Source of the DNA: Alphaproteobacteria bacterium
GTDB lineage: Bacteria > Pseudomonadota > Alphaproteobacteria > Sphingomonadales > Sphingomonadaceae
Reading direction: 5' to 3'
Assembly (NCBI GenBank): GCA_030431875.1
Contig: JAUIIG010000001.1
Location: 1-37,538, forward strand
DNA length: 37,538 bases
Shown here in pieces: positions 1 through 7,946 of the stretch. Within the stretch, counting starts at the first letter, position 1, and each line of letters opens with the position of its first letter. The translations under genes and the position numbers were made by a program. The notes under the pieces are model-generated. The model worked only from the letters and a program-made list of their open reading frames with translations, was not told the DNA's origin and made no database searches.

Positions 1-100
1 CACCGCCCGAAATCTCGCGCGCACGCTGGGCTGCCAGCAGGACGAGGTCGAAACGGTTGGGAACTTTGTCGACGCAATCTTCGACGGTAACGCGCGCCAT
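1..100 (-). CDS. rpoZ: RNA polymerase omega subunit, 5' part only
   Basis: Only the first 33 codons lie in the window; the gene continues off the left edge. The translation begins [20 protein letters not shown] and continues with a run of the type [13 protein letters not shown], the strongly conserved N-terminus of omega, which helps assemble and stabilise RNA polymerase by binding the beta-prime subunit. The start is well fixed: a GGAG Shine-Dalgarno lies 6 nt upstream of the ATG, and a promoter-like pair lies further upstream. The gene follows dnaB on the same strand after a 100-bp gap. Confidence is high for identity, with nothing to say about the missing C-terminus. Confidence 0.93.
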   Translation of the reverse strand, partial: MARVTVEDCVDKVPNRFDLVLLAAQRAREISGG

Positions 101-143
101 ATGGCACTCCAATCAAACAGTTTGTGCGGAAATCCGAAAGGCG

Positions 144-172
144 CATCTAGGTGGCGCCCCCGTGAAAGTCAA
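144..172 (-). promoter_or_regulatory. Candidate sigma-70 promoter of rpoZ
   Basis: On the minus strand a TTGACT -35 element (167-172) is followed after exactly 17 bp by TAGATG (144-149) as a possible -10. A transcript starting about 7 nt further on would have a leader of roughly 35-40 nt containing the GGAG Shine-Dalgarno of rpoZ. The -35 and the spacing are good and the -10 is weak, so this is an inference from sequence only. Confidence 0.5.
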
Positions 173-200
173 GATTTTCGGACAGGCAGCGCTGCAGCGA

Positions 201-1721
201 TCACTCGAACCCGTAGTCCGAATAATCCTTCATGTTGGGCGAGGTGAACTTGGTGAACTCGCTCTGGAACAGCAGCGGCACGTTGCCGGTGGAGCCGTGG
301 CGCTGCTTGGCGACGATCAGCGTCGCCTTGTTGCGCAGCTCGAGGTAGCGGTCTTCCCAGACGCGGTACTTTTCCTTGTCGGCTTCGGACGAGGTCTCGC
401 TCGGCATGTCGGGGCGCAGGGCCTCGTGATAGTAGTCGCCGCGGTAGATGAACCAGACCATGTCGGCGTCCTGCTCGATCGAGCCCGATTCGCGCAGGTC
501 GGAGAGCATGGGGCGCTTGTCCTCGCGCTGTTCCACCGCACGGCTGAGCTGTGACAGTGCAATCACCGGTACGTTGAGTTCCTTGGCCAGCGTCTTGAGG
601 CCGCGGCTGATCTCCGAAATCTCGTTCACGCGGTTGTCGCTGGAGCGGCCCGAGCCCTGCAGCAGCTGCAGGTAGTCGACCACGATCAGGCCGATATCGT
701 GCCGCCGCTTCAGCCGCCGGGCACGGGTGCGCAGGCCGGAGATCGACAAAGCGGGCGTGTCGTCGATGAACAGCGGCAGGTTGGCCAGCTTCTGCGATGC
801 CGCCGCCAGTTCGTGGAACTCCTCGCGCTTGAGCTTGCCCGAGCGCAGCGCCTCGGACGAGATTTCCGCCTGTTCGGCAAGGATACGCGTCGCCAGCTGG
901 TCGGCTGACATTTCGAGGCTGAAGAAGGCCACCGGCCCGCCGTAATTGTGCTGCCCGCCGTCCTGCTGCCAGCGCATGTGCTCTTCGGCGCAGTTGAAGG
1001 CGATATTGGTGGCGAGCGAGGTCTTGCCCATGCCCGGACGCCCGGCAAGGATGATGAGGTCGGAATTGTGCAGGCCGGCGGTCTTGCTGTCGATGGTGGC
1101 CAGGCCGGTGGTCTTGCCCGACAGGCCGCCGCCTGAATTCATCGCCGCTTCGACCAGCCGGATGGCTTCCATCGAGGCGCTGCGGAAGGCGACGCCGGCC
1201 TTCTCGCTGGTGGCCCCTTCGGCCACTTCGAACAGCCGCGCCTCGGCATTCTCGATCTGCGTCTGCGGGCGCACGTCTTCGCTGGTGTCGAGCGCGCTTT
1301 CGACGAGTTCGCGGCCAACGCCGACCAGTTCGCGGAGCAGCGCGAGGTCATAGATCTGCTGCGCCAGTTCGCGGGGGGCGAGCAGGCCCTGGCCGTCCGC
1401 CGTCAGCTGGGCGAGGTAACCGGTGCCGCCCAGCTCGGCGAGCGCCTCGTCCCCTTCGAAATGGGGTTTCAGCGTCACCGGCGTTACCACCATCTGGCGG
1501 TCGACCAGGGTCACGATCCGGTCATAGATGCGCGCATGGATGGGGGCGTAGAAATGCGCAGCGCGCAGTTCCACCGGCAGTTCTTCCAGCACGCGGTTGT
1601 CGATCAGCGCGGCGCCAAGGAAGGCGGCTTCCGCCTCCAGGTTGGCGGGCAGGGCGCGGCCTTGCGGCGTGTCGCTGGCGGTCTTGCTGTCTTTGAGGAT
1701 CAGGAGGTCTTCATCGGCCAT
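201..1721 (-). CDS. dnaB: Replicative DNA helicase DnaB
   Basis: Encodes a 506-residue hexameric helicase that unwinds DNA at the replication fork. The N-terminal DnaB domain (about residues 25-125) binds primase and assembles the ring. The C-terminal RecA-like domain has Walker A GRPGMGKTS (227-235), Walker B IVVDYLQLL (346-354), and a KQRHGSTG segment (472-479) typical of the arginine-finger region. Length is normal for alphaproteobacteria and there is no intein at the P-loop, a common insertion site. It is divergent from the UPF0262 gene and is followed by rpoZ on the same strand. The ATG at 1719-1721 opens a typical N-terminus. Confidence 0.97.
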   Translation of the reverse strand: MADEDLLILKDSKTASDTPQGRALPANLEAEAAFLGAALIDNRVLEELPVELRAAHFYAPIHARIYDRIVTLVDRQMVVTPVTLKPHFEGDEALAELGGTGYLAQLTADGQGLLAPRELAQQIYDLALLRELVGVGRELVESALDTSEDVRPQTQIENAEARLFEVAEGATSEKAGVAFRSASMEAIRLVEAAMNSGGGLSGKTTGLATIDSKTAGLHNSDLIILAGRPGMGKTSLATNIAFNCAEEHMRWQQDGGQHNYGGPVAFFSLEMSADQLATRILAEQAEISSEALRSGKLKREEFHELAAASQKLANLPLFIDDTPALSISGLRTRARRLKRRHDIGLIVVDYLQLLQGSGRSSDNRVNEISEISRGLKTLAKELNVPVIALSQLSRAVEQREDKRPMLSDLRESGSIEQDADMVWFIYRGDYYHEALRPDMPSETSSEADKEKYRVWEDRYLELRNKATLIVAKQRHGSTGNVPLLFQSEFTKFTSPNMKDYSDYGFE

Positions 1722-1869
1722 CCGCCCCTGATGCTCCCCTGCCGGACGGACCGCAAGATTGACATTGGCAAAGTTGCGCTTCGCGGCCTGTGGAAAGCGG
1801 GGAGAACAGTCGCTGCATGGCTTTTCGTGTTTGCAACCACACCCATGGCTGGGGCATCAGGGCCACGCC

Positions 1870-2361
1870 ATGTCCGCTGCCGATGACAACCGTATCGAAG
1901 CCATCACGCTCGACGAAGCGACCGTCATCGCGCGTAATGAAGAGATCGAGCAGGAACGCGAGGTGGCCCTGCGCGACCTTGTCGAGGACAACCTGTTCAA
2001 GCCATTGCGCGCCAGCAACGATGGTCATGCAGGGCCGTGGCAGGTCCACCTTGAAGTGATCGACGGCATGCTGGCCTGGCACCTCAAGGACCGTGAGGGA
2101 GCAGCGGCAGGAACCATCGGCCTAGGCATGGCGCGCATGCGCCGGTCGATCCGCGATTACTTCGCCATCTGCGATTCGTACTACAAGGCCCTGCGGCGCG
2201 CCTCGGCGCAGGAGATCGAGACCATCGACATGGCCCGCCGCGCGATCCACGATCGCGGCACGCGGCACCTGCTCGATGCGCTGGAGGGCAAGGTGGAAAC
2301 CGACTTCGAAACCGCGCGGCGGCTTTTCACGCTGATCTGCGTGCTGCATATCAAGGCCTGA
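1870..2361 (+). CDS. UPF0262 family protein
   Basis: Encodes 163 residues recognised as the UPF0262 family, a group of small proteins found mainly in alphaproteobacteria and without a known function. Features seen are a helical, acidic N-terminus, the segment GPWQVHLEVIDGMLAWHL, an IGLGMARMRRSIRDY stretch, and an ending of the type RRLFTLICVLHIKA. The ATG at 1870 was chosen because it gives the usual family length of about 160; the frame is open upstream, but that extension has no family-like sequence. It is divergent from dnaB, and the next gene starts 28 bp downstream on the same strand. Confidence 0.85.
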   Translation: MSAADDNRIEAITLDEATVIARNEEIEQEREVALRDLVEDNLFKPLRASNDGHAGPWQVHLEVIDGMLAWHLKDREGAAAGTIGLGMARMRRSIRDYFAICDSYYKALRRASAQEIETIDMARRAIHDRGTRHLLDALEGKVETDFETARRLFTLICVLHIKA

Positions 2362-2389
2362 ATCACTTTCTCACGTTCGCGGGTCGCTC

Positions 2390-3088
2390 ATGGGTCGAAA
2401 GCGCAAAACCGTCTGGCGCTGGCGGATCATCGCCTTGCTGCTGCTGGCAGCCATGCTGGCGGCTGCCTGGGGCTGGTGGGAAGCCATGCGCTGGCAGCCT
2501 TCACGCAGCACCTACCCGGTGCAGGGCGCGCTGGTGGGGGCCGATGACGGCGCGGTCGACTTCAATGCCCTGCGCGCGACGGGGGCGGACTTCGTCTATC
2601 TCGAGGCGAGCAGCGGAGCGGCTGACCGCGACGCCAGCTTCCCGCGCAACCTCGCCATGGCCAGCGATGCCATGCTGCCGCATGGCGTGGTGCATGCCTA
2701 CGATCCGTGCGTTCCGGCACAGCGGCAAGCGGCAAACTTCGTAACTATTGTACCACGCGATGCCGCCATGCTGCCGCCTGCCATTGCGCTCGACAAGCTC
2801 GCCAGCGACTGCGGCGACCCGATCATCGAGGCCGGTCTTGAAAGCGAGCTGACCACCTTCATCAACCAGGTCGAAGGCCATACCGGCCAGCCTGTGGTGC
2901 TGAAGGTCTCGCGCACTTTCGAGGAAGCCTACGGCATTGCCACGCGGATCGAGCGCAACCTGTGGCTGGAGCGCGACTTCCTCGAACCCGAATATGCCTT
3001 GCGGCCGTGGACCCTGTGGACCGCCACCACCCACCTGCGCGGCGAGGGCAGCGACAATGCCTTGCGCTGGGTGGTGGTGCAGCCCTGA
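2390..3088 (+). CDS. Membrane-anchored GH25-like (lysozyme-fold) protein, probably inactive
   Basis: Encodes 232 residues. A basic N-terminus is followed by one hydrophobic segment (about 12-30), so the rest should be periplasmic and anchored by a signal anchor. The body follows the glycoside hydrolase family 25 pattern: VDFNALRATGADFVYLEASSG (57-76), a DASFPRNLAMA strand, an AANFVTIVPRDAAMLPPAIALD stretch (114-135), and a late WTLWTATTH strand. In active GH25 lysozymes the segment at 131-135 normally carries an Asp-x-Glu pair; here it reads AIALD, so the key acids appear to be replaced. Binding rather than cutting peptidoglycan is inferred. The stop codon abuts the stop of the opposing carboxypeptidase gene. 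Confidence 0.72.
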   Translation: MGRKRKTVWRWRIIALLLLAAMLAAAWGWWEAMRWQPSRSTYPVQGALVGADDGAVDFNALRATGADFVYLEASSGAADRDASFPRNLAMASDAMLPHGVVHAYDPCVPAQRQAANFVTIVPRDAAMLPPAIALDKLASDCGDPIIEAGLESELTTFINQVEGHTGQPVVLKVSRTFEEAYGIATRIERNLWLERDFLEPEYALRPWTLWTATTHLRGEGSDNALRWVVVQP

Positions 3089-4234
3089 TCAGGCGTCGGC
3101 GCCGTCGAGCCACTCGACCAGCGCGGCCAGGCAGTCACGCGCCAGAATCTTGCAGCGTTCGGGGCTCCAGCCCTGGGCCTCGTCCGGCCACTCGTGGTTG
3201 TCCTTGTAGGGCATCTCGATGGTCATCGACATGGCGCCGAAGCGCTCGGCGACCTGCGTGGTACTCATCGACAGGTTGCCCTTGCCGGGCGCAGCCTTGG
3301 GATAGCCGAGCTTGGTCTGGAAATCGGGGGTGCGGCGGTCGAGCAGGCGCTCGTAGCGATAGAACTGCTCACCGCGTTCCTCGCTCCAGCTCGGGATGCC
3401 TTCATAACCCGCAAGGAAGACCGCCGGGATCGCCTCGTCGCCGTGGACGTCCATGGCCACGTCCACGCCGGTTTCGTCCATCGCATTGCGGATGGCGAGC
3501 ACTTCGGGAGATTTTTCCGCCGTCGGGTTGTCCCACTCGCGGTTGAGGTTGGTGCCCACGGCATTGGTGCGCAGGTGGCCGCGGAAGCTGCCGTCCGGGT
3601 TGGCATTGGGCACTACGTGGATACGGCACTTGTCGCGCAGCACGCGGCCCACGGTGTCGGTGGGATCGGTGAGCACTTCGAGCGCGCCTTCCATCCACCA
3701 TTCGGCCTGCGTTTCGCCGGGATGCTGGCGGGCATAGAGCCAGACCTGCGTGTCGCCGGTGCCCATTTCGAGGCAATCGATCGGGCGACCGTCCAGCGTT
3801 TCGCCGAGGCGCCGATGGCTCACGCCTTCGCTGGAAGCGGCTTCGGCGACGAGGTCGAAATGGCGCTCCATCGAATAGGGCGCAAAATAGGCGAACCACG
3901 CCATGTCGGAGGCGGGGGTGTAGCGTACGGTCATGGTGCCGTTGCCGACTGCATCGTCGTAGGTGGTCTCGGCGCGGCCCCAGAAGGCGCGGTCTTCGGA
4001 AACGCAGCAGCGGTAGTCGGGCCAGCCAGCAGGGTAGGCGCTTTCCTTGAGGTTCTCGAAGGTGAGCACGACTTCGCGGCCCGCTGCACCCGAGACGCGG
4101 AAGTGGAACCACTGGGCGAACTCGCTCATCCGGTCCTTGGGAATGCGCAGCGTCGCGCTGGCTCCGGAGACCGAAACAACTTCGATGTTGCCGCTATCGA
4201 AAGCGGCATCGATTATAATATCAGATGTAATCAT
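3089..4234 (-). CDS. M14-family (cytosolic carboxypeptidase-like) metallopeptidase
   Basis: Encodes 381 residues without a signal peptide. An N-terminal beta-rich domain (about 1-125) of the type seen in CCP/Nna1-like M14 enzymes precedes the catalytic domain. Zinc ligands are visible as HPGE (His171, Glu174) and DVHGD (His264). The substrate-carboxylate motif NREW lies at 231-234, and the catalytic glutamate is in MTIEMPY (Glu340). The predicted reaction is removal of C-terminal residues from peptides or proteins in the cytoplasm; the substrate is unknown. Its ATG overlaps the stop of the upstream lipoprotein gene (ATGA), suggesting translational coupling. The family resembles eukaryotic deglutamylases, but bacterial members are little studied. 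Confidence 0.88.
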   Translation of the reverse strand: MITSDIIIDAAFDSGNIEVVSVSGASATLRIPKDRMSEFAQWFHFRVSGAAGREVVLTFENLKESAYPAGWPDYRCCVSEDRAFWGRAETTYDDAVGNGTMTVRYTPASDMAWFAYFAPYSMERHFDLVAEAASSEGVSHRRLGETLDGRPIDCLEMGTGDTQVWLYARQHPGETQAEWWMEGALEVLTDPTDTVGRVLRDKCRIHVVPNANPDGSFRGHLRTNAVGTNLNREWDNPTAEKSPEVLAIRNAMDETGVDVAMDVHGDEAIPAVFLAGYEGIPSWSEERGEQFYRYERLLDRRTPDFQTKLGYPKAAPGKGNLSMSTTQVAERFGAMSMTIEMPYKDNHEWPDEAQGWSPERCKILARDCLAALVEWLDGADA

Positions 4235-4827
4235 TCGACCGCGATAGTCTCACCCGAAGTTCCGGGGAACCCCGAAAACAGCGCCGATACAATTCGCGGG
4301 GCCGCCTGCGAGGCAGTGGCGAAGTCGCTGTTGGCCGTGGCCGTCATGGTGGCGCGGCCTTCCCACAGGTTCTGACCGCCATCGCCCGGACGGATGGCAA
4401 CCGCCACTTCGCGTTCGATCCGTTCTCTCGGCTGTCCACCAAGGTTGAAGCCGATGCCGAGCCCCACGCCCGAGCCATAGGTGCCGGTCGAACCACCAGC
4501 CCCGACGCTGACCGGACTGCGACGACCGGCAGGGGCGGCAACGTATTCGTCGACGGCGATCTGCGCGACCTGCCCGCCGTTCACCATGACGACCCGGTAG
4601 CCCAGCCGCTCCAGCTCTACCCGCACCGCTTCCTCGTAGAAGCCATATTCGATGGACTCGGCATCGAGCCCCGGCGCGGGGACGATCTGGATCGTGCCTG
4701 CGCCCAGGAACCGGTCGCTCTCGCCCGTGAAGCGCGTCACCTCGACTGGCGAGACGTAAGCGGGGGTGGCACAGCCCGCGACCAGCATGCTGGCGGCGAG
4801 GGCGGACAAGAGGACGTGATTTCGCAT
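4231..4827 (-). CDS. DUF4136-type outer-membrane lipoprotein
   Basis: Encodes 198 residues. A signal peptide ends in the lipobox VAGC with Cys19 as the lipidation site. The mature part has the pattern of DUF4136 lipoproteins: a VTRF start, a central LERLGYRVV segment, a Gly/Ser-rich stretch around 108-132, and a final part with the type of sequence [16 protein letters not shown]. The function of this family is unknown and an outer-membrane location is likely. It is the first gene of a two-gene unit with the M14 carboxypeptidase, overlapping it by 4 bp. It is divergent from galE across a 92-bp gap. Confidence 0.8.
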   Translation of the reverse strand: MRNHVLLSALAASMLVAGCATPAYVSPVEVTRFTGESDRFLGAGTIQIVPAPGLDAESIEYGFYEEAVRVELERLGYRVVMVNGGQVAQIAVDEYVAAPAGRRSPVSVGAGGSTGTYGSGVGLGIGFNLGGQPRERIEREVAVAIRPGDGGQNLWEGRATMTATANSDFATASQAAPRIVSALFSGFPGTSGETIAVE

Positions 4828-4919
4828 GGTCTCTCCAGGGCATGGCAGTCATGAATGATGCCTTGCTTATGTTCTTACCTTAATTGTCGTTTCACCCAAA
4901 GATGCTAGGCGCGCGGACC

Positions 4920-5942
4920 ATGAGCGATAAATGCCCAGTCGATAAATGCCATGTCCTTGTTACCGGCGGGGCCGGTTATATCGGCAGCCATGCCGTGCTG
5001 GCCCTGCAGGATGCCGGCTGGCCGGTGTCGGTGATCGACAATCTCGTGACAGGTTTCCGCTTTGCCGTGCCCGATGGCGTGCCTTTCTATAAAGGCGATA
5101 TTGCTGATGGCGAGCTGCTGGCGCGGATCTTTGCCGAGCAGCAGGTTGGCGCGGTGATGCACTTCGCTGGCAGTGTGGTGGTACCGGAAAGCGTCGAGGA
5201 CCCGCTCAAGTACTACAACAACAACACGGTGAAGAGCCGCGCGCTGATCGAGGCGGTGGTGCAGGCGGGCGTGCCGCACATGATCTTCAGCTCCACGGCG
5301 GCGACCTATGGCATTCCCGATGTCGCGGCAGTGACCGAGGATACGCCCAAGGCACCGATCAATCCCTACGGCTGGTCGAAGCTGATGACCGAGCAGATGC
5401 TCGCCGACACGGCGGCGGCCCATCCGATGAACTATTGCGCGCTGCGCTATTTCAATGTGGCCGGGGCAGACCCGCAGGCGCGCAGCGGCCAGTCGACGGC
5501 CGGCGCGACGCACCTGATCAAGGTGGCTGTCGAAGCCGCGACCGGGCAGCGCGAGAGCGTGTCGGTCTATGGCACCGACTACGACACGCCCGACGGCACC
5601 GGGGTGCGCGACTACATCCATGTGAGTGACCTCGCGGCAGCGCACGTGCTGGCGCTGGAGGCGCTGATCGAACAGCCTGAACGCTCCTTGACCATGAACT
5701 GCGGCTATGGCCGCGGCTTCTCGGTACTCGAAGTGCTCGATGCCGTGGATCGGGTGACCAATCGGACCATCAATCGCGTCATGGCCCCGCGCCGCGCGGG
5801 CGATCCCGATTCGCTGATCTCTGACCCGTCGCGCATCAAGGCGACCTTGCCGTGGCAGCCAAAACACGCCGATCTCGACGCAATCGTCGCCCATGCGGTC
5901 GCCTGGGAGCGCAAACTGGCCGGGATTCGCGGAGAAGGTTGA
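4920..5942 (+). CDS. galE: UDP-glucose 4-epimerase
   Basis: Encodes 340 residues from the chosen ATG. This extended SDR interconverts UDP-glucose and UDP-galactose using bound NAD, supplying precursors for surface polysaccharide. Visible motifs are the NAD-binding GGAGYIGSH (16-24), the catalytic Ser/Thr region FSSTA (123-127), YGWSK with Tyr150 and Lys154, and a [10 protein letters not shown] segment. Upstream in-frame starts (TTG 4884, ATG 4902) would add non-conserved residues with no better ribosome site, so 4920 is preferred but not certain. A rho-independent terminator follows at 5985-6018. It is a single gene divergent from the DUF4136 lipoprotein. Confidence 0.93.
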   Translation: MSDKCPVDKCHVLVTGGAGYIGSHAVLALQDAGWPVSVIDNLVTGFRFAVPDGVPFYKGDIADGELLARIFAEQQVGAVMHFAGSVVVPESVEDPLKYYNNNTVKSRALIEAVVQAGVPHMIFSSTAATYGIPDVAAVTEDTPKAPINPYGWSKLMTEQMLADTAAAHPMNYCALRYFNVAGADPQARSGQSTAGATHLIKVAVEAATGQRESVSVYGTDYDTPDGTGVRDYIHVSDLAAAHVLALEALIEQPERSLTMNCGYGRGFSVLEVLDAVDRVTNRTINRVMAPRRAGDPDSLISDPSRIKATLPWQPKHADLDAIVAHAVAWERKLAGIRGEG

Positions 5943-5984
5943 CTTCATTTCAGGGCCGCACTATCCGCCCGCCTTGAAATTGCG

Positions 5985-6018
5985 GCATCGGAGCGCATCT
6001 CCGGTGCTGATTTTTTTT
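5985..6018 (+). terminator. Rho-independent terminator after galE
   Basis: A 9-bp stem (5985-5993 with 5999-6007, one G-T pair) and a 5-nt loop are followed by TGA and eight T residues. It ends only 12 nt before the rpmJ start codon, so it may also act on transcripts entering rpmJ. Confidence 0.85.
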
Positions 6019-6030
6019 CGGGAAAAGACC

Positions 6031-6156
6031 ATGAAGATCCGCAACAGCCTCAAGTCGCTGAAGAACCGCCATCGCGATTGCCGCGTGATTCGTCGTCGCG
6101 GCCGCACCTATGTGATCAACAAGACCAACCGCCGCTTCAAGGCCCGCCAGGGCTAA
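6031..6156 (+). CDS. rpmJ: 50S ribosomal protein L36, type B
   Basis: Encodes 41 residues, [20 protein letters not shown] followed by a strongly basic tail ending FKARQG. This is the short, zinc-independent (C-minus) form of bL36, which keeps only one cysteine instead of the CXXC...C...H zinc site. It binds 23S rRNA late in large-subunit assembly. The start is fixed by family length. No strong Shine-Dalgarno is seen beyond GGGAAAAG. The gene is flanked on both sides by intrinsic terminators, so it appears to be its own transcription unit. Confidence 0.96.
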   Translation: MKIRNSLKSLKNRHRDCRVIRRRGRTYVINKTNRRFKARQG

Positions 6157-6194
6157 TGCGCGCCGTGCCGCCTGCGTGCGGCACTGGTCTTTCG

Positions 6195-6223
6195 AAAAGC
6201 CCCCGCCACCACGGGGGCTTTTT
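6195..6223 (+). terminator. Rho-independent terminator after rpmJ
   Basis: An 11-bp stem (6195-6205 with 6212-6222, loop CCACCA) has an A-run on its left arm and ends in five T residues, so it could work in both directions. The HAD gene start codon at 6226 lies immediately after the T-run. Confidence 0.9.
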
Positions 6224-6225
6224 GC

Positions 6226-6867
6226 ATGTCTGACGTCGGCGAAAAGGCCGGACCCGAAGGTCCTTCTGCCGTCGTTTGGGATGTAGGGCGGGTGCTCTAC
6301 CAGTGGGACATCCGCCACCTGTTCCGCCAGTTGATTGCCGACGAAGCGGAACTGGACTGGTTCCTTTCCGAGGTGGTGACAGAAGAATGGCACTTCCAGC
6401 TTGATGCCGGACGCCCGTTGGCCCCCGAAGTGCGCCAGCTCAAGGATCGCTTTCCGGGTCATGGGCACCTGATCGATGCCTATGCCACGCGCTTCAACGA
6501 GACGATCCCCGGCCCTGTAGCGGGTACGCATGACCTGGTGGAACGGCTGGCCGAGCGCGGCGTGGCGCAGTTCGCGCTGACCAACTTTCCTGACGAATTC
6601 TGGACCGGCTTCCTGCCGACAGCGCCGGTCTTTGCGCACATGCGCGAGATCGTCGTCTCCGGACGCGAGAAATGCGTGAAACCGCAGCCGCAGATCTACG
6701 CCATCGCCGAGCAGCGCTTTGGCCGACCGCCGCAAGACCTGTTCTTCATCGACGACAAGCCCGAGAACATTGCCGCCGCGACTGCGCGTGACTGGCATGG
6801 CCATGTCTTTACCGGTGCGGCAGCGCTCGAAGCCGAGCTAGTGCGCCACGGTCTCCTCGGCGCCTAA
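6226..6867 (+). CDS. HAD-superfamily hydrolase (subfamily IA type)
   Basis: Encodes 213 residues of the haloacid-dehalogenase fold, in the group related to YihX-like phosphatases and haloacid dehalogenases. Motif I is WDVGRV with nucleophile Asp19; the usual second Asp is Gly, as in many IA members. Motif II is ALTN (117-120), motif III is Lys152 in VKPQP, and motif IV is FIDD (174-177). A helical cap lies at about 30-95. The substrate is not predictable; a small phosphate ester is likely. The start is odd: ATG 6226 sits 3 nt after a terminator T-run and leaves little room for a normal ribosome site, but later in-frame starts would lose motif I. Confidence 0.88.
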   Translation: MSDVGEKAGPEGPSAVVWDVGRVLYQWDIRHLFRQLIADEAELDWFLSEVVTEEWHFQLDAGRPLAPEVRQLKDRFPGHGHLIDAYATRFNETIPGPVAGTHDLVERLAERGVAQFALTNFPDEFWTGFLPTAPVFAHMREIVVSGREKCVKPQPQIYAIAEQRFGRPPQDLFFIDDKPENIAAATARDWHGHVFTGAAALEAELVRHGLLGA

Positions 6868-6900
6868 AAAAAGGCCCCGGCGGGTAAGCGCCGGGGCCTT
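6866..6900 (-). terminator. Strong hairpin terminator between convergent genes
   Basis: A perfect 12-bp GC-rich stem (6871-6882 with 6889-6900, loop GGTAAG) is preceded on the plus strand by seven A residues, which read as a T-run on the minus strand. It is thus an intrinsic terminator for the small secreted-protein gene. It overlaps the TAA stop of the HAD gene and may end that transcript too. Confidence 0.88.
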
Positions 6901-6945
6901 CAGGAGTGTCCGCCGGATAATGGAGAGCGGCGGAGGGATGGACGA

Positions 6946-7257
6946 TCAGCCGTTGCAGCGGGCGAGGCGTGCTTCCGCCAGCTCCTCGCCGCCGGCGTTG
7001 AAGCTGGTGATGGTGCCGACTTCGCGGCGCAGTTCCGAACAGACGCGGAGCGGGCGCGTGCTGCTGCGCGGGCCGACGCAGGTCGTGCCTTCGCAGGTAA
7101 AGACAACGCCGCCGGCAATCACGCGCTGCTCGCTGGCAGGGGCTGCCAGCTCGACATTGAAATAGGCGCCGTCGGGCCGAGCCTGCAGCGCGGCGGGGGC
7201 AAAGGCGCCGGCCAGGGCAAGCGAGGCGGCGAGCAGGGAAGTGGCGAGGCGAGTCAT
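6946..7257 (-). CDS. Small secreted protein, CC_3452-like
   Basis: Encodes 103 residues. The signal peptide (about 1-26) ends near LQARP. The mature region has the pattern GAYFNVELA, a central VVFTCEGTTCVG with two cysteines, RVCSELRREVG, and a final ARCN motif. This matches my memory of small sphingomonad and caulobacter periplasmic proteins named CC_3452 family, of unknown function. The four cysteines could form two disulfides. ATG 7257 was chosen because an AGGAG Shine-Dalgarno lies just upstream; the six-codon longer form would place that site inside the gene. It is divergent from the HxlR regulator across palindromic sequences, so it may be a regulatory target. Confidence 0.75.
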   Translation of the reverse strand: MTRLATSLLAASLALAGAFAPAALQARPDGAYFNVELAAPASEQRVIAGGVVFTCEGTTCVGPRSSTRPLRVCSELRREVGTITSFNAGGEELAEARLARCNG

Positions 7258-7283
7258 GGGGGGCTCCTTTGACAAGATTGTAG

Positions 7284-7342
7284 GTTGCAGTTCAAAACCA
7301 GTTGTGATTCGCGACCTATCTCCCTAAGTTGCGATTCGCAAC
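7284..7342. promoter_or_regulatory. Palindromic operator cluster between HxlR regulator and secreted-protein gene
   Basis: A perfect palindrome around a single central base, GTTGCGATTCGCAAC, lies at 7328-7342. A close variant, GTTGTGATTCGCGAC, lies at 7301-7315, and a weaker one, GTTGCAGTTCAAAAC, at 7284-7298. The two best copies are 27 bp centre to centre. Placement in the divergent gap next to an HxlR-type regulator suggests autoregulation and control of the neighbour; this is inference. Confidence 0.65.
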
Positions 7343-7411
7343 CCTTTTTCGCAAATATTTTTGGCTTTCCCGCGTTTGCCTGTAGGACAGCGCGGGACAT
7401 GGATCTTTCGT

Positions 7412-7945
7412 ATGGGAATTAGAGAACCGTTACGTGAAATGAGCTGCGGCTTGCCGCATGCGCTGGAAGTGATGGGCGAACGCTGGTCGTTCCTGATCCT
7501 GCGCGCGGCCTTCAACGGGCTCTACCATTTCGAGGAGTTTTCGCAGGAGCTGGGCATTGCCCGCAACATCCTGTCCAATCGCCTGGCCAACCTGGTGCAG
7601 CACGGGGTGCTGGAACGCACGCCGTGCGAGGCTGATCGCCGCAAGGTGGAATATCGCCTGACCGAAAAGGGCCTTGGCCTGCTGCCTGCCATGCTGGCGC
7701 TGCGCCAGTGGGGCGAACGTTATACCGAGGATTTCAATCCGGGCCTCGTCCTGGTCGATTGCCGCGATGGCCAACCGGTGCAGCCGATTTCCATCCGCGC
7801 ACAGGACGGCCGCGAACTCAGCTGGCACGAACTCGGCTGGCAGACGCCGGACAAGATCGGCCAGCCGGTGGACCGGCATGCCGGTGCCTATGCCAAGGAC
7901 GGATTCCCGGCAGAACCGCCCGAGCAATCGGAAGAGTGCTGCTAG
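7412..7945 (+). CDS. HxlR-family winged-helix transcriptional regulator
   Basis: Encodes 177 residues from the chosen ATG. The HxlR domain spans about 8-100 with the family signature: a conserved Cys12 in MSCGLPHALEVMGERWSFLI, then FEEFSQELGIARNILSNRL as recognition helix and turn, then LVQHGVLER and the wing YRLTEKG. Many HxlR proteins sense thiol-reactive or redox-active compounds through this cysteine. A C-terminal extension (about 105-177), with DCRDGQPVQP and ending in GluGluCysCys, may be a second sensing part. ATG 7439 is a possible shorter start. The stop is one base away from the opposing mntP stop. Confidence 0.88.
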   Translation: MGIREPLREMSCGLPHALEVMGERWSFLILRAAFNGLYHFEEFSQELGIARNILSNRLANLVQHGVLERTPCEADRRKVEYRLTEKGLGLLPAMLALRQWGERYTEDFNPGLVLVDCRDGQPVQPISIRAQDGRELSWHELGWQTPDKIGQPVDRHAGAYAKDGFPAEPPEQSEECC

Positions 7946-7946
7946 G

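Noticed and set aside
4884-4919. Upstream TTG or ATG starts for galE
   Set aside because: They add 6-12 residues not seen in the family and have no better Shine-Dalgarno than ATG 4920.
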